A DNA stretch of 64,000 bases from Ophiura sarsii (Eukaryota; Echinodermata; Ophiuroidea; Amphilepidida; Ophiuridae), in NCBI GenBank assembly GCA_035610835.1, contig CM069446.1, positions 75,129,062 to 75,193,061 on the forward strand. Direction: 5' to 3'. The notes under the pieces were generated by a model. It was not told where the DNA came from and made no database searches. It saw nothing but the letters and a program-made list of their open reading frames with translations. Each line of letters begins with the position of its first letter. Within the stretch, counting starts at the first letter, position 1. The position numbers and the translations under genes are program-made. Of the stretch, positions 60,098 to 64,000 are shown piece by piece.

Positions 60098-61083
60098 TAC
60101 CAGTATTTGGAAACTGCTGACCTGTAAAACTAACTAGTATTCACCTTTGTGAGGAATCCTTCGTGATTCTCATTATTAATAATAGTTGGTGTGTACTCAA
60201 AATGACGAATCAATTTGAACAAAACTGAACATGGGCATTTATTCTAGTTGATTTTCAAATTTCACCGGAATTAGAGACTATGACTGAGCAGATGAGATAG
60301 GCTTGCACGACCTGGTCGCCATGAGTTGTGGTCGCGACCATTGGCGCTAGTCGCGACTGCGCTGTGTACCTCGCAAAAGTCGACTAGTAAAGTGTATTTT
60401 CGGAAGTCCTAAACATGTACAATGAATGAGAAAAAAATCTGCTCCCAAGAAATTATTACTTATGTAACCAAGCAAAGACGTTAGAGAAATGTCTTTTGTA
60501 AGTTAGCTGTTCTTTAGGTTGTGTCATACTTCCTTTATTTGTTTATATATGTTGCATTTTGTGTCTAAACATGTTCACGGTAAAAAGCGTAGTCACACAT
60601 ATGTACCATGATACATACTAAATGATCGTTGTAAAACAAACCGAAATTGTTGTCATTCTTACGCAGTTCATTATTTATCTTCGTTTCGCGGTACATGTAT
60701 CTCGATTCATAGTCTGCTTAAGTTTTCTCAGAGATGTACATAAATAAATGAAGCATTGTGCCTACCTTTCAGTTTATCAGAGGTCGCAGCTTTGTAATCA
60801 CCGAACACGGTACACGCTTCAAACATTGGGATCACTACCGCAAATCTTAATTTATTTTAATTTTTACGCAGTTTATTTCCTTACACTGATGTATGTTCAC
60901 CCAATTGATAATGCGTTTGAACTTTCATATTTGTATTTATACAAATGTATGGTAAATTGAATGCCTTACCTTTCTTTATCATATAGGCTACATTCATGAC
61001 AGTGAAGAGCTTACTGATTATTGACGTTCGTAGTTGTCTCTCGATGAGGTTGCTGGATGTTGCAGCCTTATACCTTTAACAAT

Positions 61084-61623
61084 AAAGCTGATTTATTGAG
61101 GAAATCAATGAGTACGATGAAACAGACCACAAAAATGGCGTTCAACATGTTCAATACAGTAACTGATTAGGGTCATTACGTTTCCGGGTTTAATGTATTC
61201 AACTGCAGAAAACACTTAAAAAGTGTTAAATACAGAGATTGTGTGAAAATGTCAGGCTCATTTGTCATTATTAAAGCTATCATAGCTACAAAGTAAACAG
61301 GTTTACATGTAAATGATAGTTTATATTTGCTTCAGTTTTGTTTTGATGTGGTTAAAGCTGATTTATTGAGGAAATCAATGAGTACGATGAAACAGACCAC
61401 ACAAATGGCGTTCAACATGTTCAATACAGTAACTGATTAGGGTCATTACGTTTCCGGGTTTAATGTATTCAACTGCAGAAAACACTTAAAAAGTGTTAAA
61501 TACAGAGATTGTGTGAAAATGTCAGGCTCATTTGTCATTATTAAAGCTATCATAGCTACAAAGTAAACAGGTTTACATGTAAATGATAGTTTATATTTGC
61601 TTCAGTTTTGTTTTGATGTGGTT
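61084..61623 (+). repeat. 270-bp tandem duplication, two nearly identical copies
   Basis: 61084-61353 and 61354-61623 match with one difference noticed (CCACAAAAATGG against CCACACAAATGG). Copy I has a single version (about 34525-34880). Confidence 0.93.
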
Positions 61624-62555
61624 AAAGCTAGAGAGATTGTATATAACGGAAACGGAAAATTACTCTTAAAAAAGTGTTTTTGTTGTGTTTTTTCTCAGTA
61701 TTGTATATAGCCTACTTAGTTATAAGAGCACAATTTTAATACTAAAAATATAAAACAATGGATGATATCTAAATATCATACTATTTGTATGTATAAATAG
61801 ATAGTAAGCGTGTTAGCGTTTGTATTCTTTAAATTAGTATGATATTATCTCGAATGTATTGCTATGCCTTGAGCATACTGGACAGTCAAATCTTCGTCAT
61901 TACGCTATTGAGAAGATTAGACAATAAGTAAGTATAATCCCCTGGGCACTACATGTATTTTGAATACGAATTCTCATTGGTCAATTACATGATAATAATC
62001 ATCTTGATAACCAATTACAATTTTACGTAAAACTATTTTATGATAATCTTTTTGAAAATTGGAATTATTCTAACAGTAACAATGTCTCTGATTGGCACAT
62101 TATTTGACATATCCTAAATTTCAACCAATCGGCAATTATTTCTCACGGTTAAAGACAAAAACGGCCTATTTGTTGCGTTGAATAGATCTCTGTCATGTCT
62201 GTTGAAATTGAAGTGAAACCTGACTTCTGTTGAATGGCAAAGTCCAAGCTGCGAAATCAACGCACATTGGCTCCAGGATAGACGTGACTTTTATGATGAC
62301 ATGGATGATGACGCCAGGCATCGCTCATGTTATAAATATTTGTTCATAAAAATTGAACCACACCCAAGGTAACTGTTGCCTCTTCCGCAAAGATCAACCA
62401 TGACCCAATGTTTTACTCTGGAGTCCAGCGTACTGACGCGAAGTACAAAAGTTGAAATCGTACTTTTTCCTCGTTCGTGATCGTGTGGATACATAATACG
62501 CGATAATAATATTAGCGAGCGTTCATAAACACCTTAGTGTGGGCGGAAAATTTGA

Positions 62556-62576
62556 GGGGGGGGGGGGGGGGGGGGG
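62556..62576 (+). repeat. 21-G run
   Basis: Uninterrupted G at the place matching the 15-G run 36806-36820 of copy I; the length differs between the copies. Confidence 0.97.
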
Positions 62577-63610
62577 TCAAACAAGTTCATCTCCAAGTGC
62601 AGGCCCACAAGGGCTGAGTCTGAATCCAAGTCCATTGGTCTGTCCGAGTCATTAGTCCTATTCCAAGTCCAGATAATAATAAGTGGTGTGTCCAGTGGGT
62701 TGGAGGGCTGCAGAAGAGCCGCGTCCCACCTTGACTTTCATTCGGGGGAATTGCACCAATTTAGAGATGTTCAAATACTTTAATTCTATCCAATTTTGAA
62801 ACCTCATTTGTGTGAATCGAAAAAAATGTAGTACTAAAGTAGCATTTTTTTCTCGCGCTTCGCGCGCATATGTCCACAAATATTATGTGAAGTCTATTTC
62901 AAACCCCAAAAAGGGCCAAGTTCCATGTATTTAAATAGCAAAACAGAAACAGATTATCGTACAAATTGGTGTGAAATCATTAGGGGAATTGAGATCATGC
63001 CCCACCACCACCACCATGTTTTGGATCTCTCTTATAAAGGTTTATTCAGCGTTGAGGGCTGACTGCGCCCTCTATGTTGATACACACTGGGATTGTGTAC
63101 ATTTTTACAATGGTATTTACGCATGTATGAACTCAAACTTGTAAGGATTGAAAAAAATCAGCCCTCTTTGTACAACAAAAAGTCGATTCAAGCATTATAA
63201 TACTGATTCAAGTATTCTTTCCTATGGCTATGAAGGAATGTCACACTATTAATAGCTGGGGGAACATGGGTCCATTTTAGGGGTTTTCAGGTCCCGGTCT
63301 CCTGGCACATGGAGTTATATACCAACATGTCCTTGAAGTCGGTAGAATTACAACCAACAATGTAGGTGGACATCTTTGCAGACGTGGGTGTTTAATTGAC
63401 CTTTGACCTTGGCTTAGGGTAAAAGGTCACACGTGTTTCAAAACCATGTGTGCTCCCCAGCTATATGCAGTTGCGATAAGAATTATGCTAGGCATAAGGC
63501 TGCTTTCGTGATTTCGTGAGTGGCACCCGCAGCAAAAATCACCATTAATGTTCATCTTGAAAATTCTGAAGGAATTGATATAAAGATTACCCCATTAAGT
63601 ACATCATTTT

Positions 63611-63692
63611 ATTGGAGTATAGGTTTCATTTATTGCAGTATAGGTTTCATTTATTGGAGTATAGGTTTCATTTATTGGAGTATAGGTTTCAC
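63611..63692 (+). repeat. 21-bp minisatellite, four units
   Basis: Four units of about ATTGGAGTATAGGTTTCATTT. The paralogous place in copy I (near 40797) has a single unit-like ACTGGAGTCTATTT. The resulting repeated Ile/Gly/Phe frame is an artefact. Confidence 0.93.
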
Positions 63693-64000
63693 ATATATTT
63701 ACAGTTTGCATTCAGCTATACAATCATTTCCTAATAATATTAACATAATGGTTTCGCATTCCTCTTCAGAGTCTCAAGAAACGAAGAGTTACAGGAAGGG
63801 AAAATAGTCGTTTTCTCACGATCAAAGTATGTATGTCATAATTTCCAGTTAGACCACTTTCTCTTTCATAACACTGTTACATCCCGTCTTCTCGAAAAGT
63901 GAAGAAATCCAAGCTAATATAACCCAAGTTGTTAACCGATTTTCTATTAGTATCAGGTTCCGTTGTATTGTAAAATAGGCTGACCTAGAGTATCTACATC

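Larger units (their letters stand above)
60540..64000 (+). repeat. Segmental duplication, copy II
   Basis: Counterpart of 33930-41105, shorter because it lacks most of copy I's insertions; it continues to the window edge. Differences of its own: a 270-bp tandem duplication (61084-61623) and a 21-bp minisatellite (63611-63692). No gene was recognised. Confidence 0.88.

Overview
The window reads as animal (metazoan) nuclear DNA: AT-rich, sparsely genic, with immunoglobulin-domain receptor genes, splice acceptors, many kinds of DNA transposon, a LINE, a Penelope-like element, microsatellites and a long satellite array. A marine invertebrate, possibly an echinoderm or another invertebrate deuterostome, fits the element content, but the sequence alone does not settle the species. 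Nothing looks prokaryotic or viral.

Layout. 1-1770: an inverted repeat around a TTC microsatellite and an assembly gap. 3.2-13.5 kb: two direct copies of one repeat block (an inverted fragment of it lies near 15.0-15.7 kb); the first copy runs into a 5.4 kb array of a 21-bp satellite, the second holds only a few decayed units. 19.1-22.4 kb: Ig receptor gene A (minus strand), whose last coding segment is split by three small DNA transposons. 22.6-23.9 kb: simple-sequence arrays. 25-30.7 kb: foldback elements, a dead LINE and piggyBac-like MITEs. 30.7-32.2 kb: Ig receptor gene B (minus). 33.9-41.1 kb and 60.5-64.0 kb: a segmental duplication whose copies differ by element insertions. 43.4-44.4 kb: a Penelope-like GIY-YIG ORF without its reverse transcriptase. 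48.2-50.4 kb: a giant foldback with a tandem core. 52.0-55.2 kb: Ig receptor gene C (minus), tail replaced by element sequence. 56.7-60.1 kb: a non-autonomous Helitron.

The main biological content is the Ig family. All three members have a signal peptide, two Ig domains, a transmembrane helix and (A and B) a long cytoplasmic tail with repeated YxxL and YEEI tyrosine motifs, including an ITAM-spaced pair. All are encoded in one uninterrupted exon that starts at a splice acceptor just before the ATG. B keeps the uninterrupted tail (with one frameshift in its second Ig domain), A has a tail broken by three insertions, and C loses all tail tyrosine motifs. They look like a tandemly duplicated immune-type receptor family caught while transposons remodel its signalling tails.

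Comparing paralogous copies inside the window gives empty sites for several insertions (mariner-like, Harbinger-like, hAT-like, Helitron), so many element boundaries can be placed to the base. Most other open frames are translations of repeats or unsupported and are not annotated.
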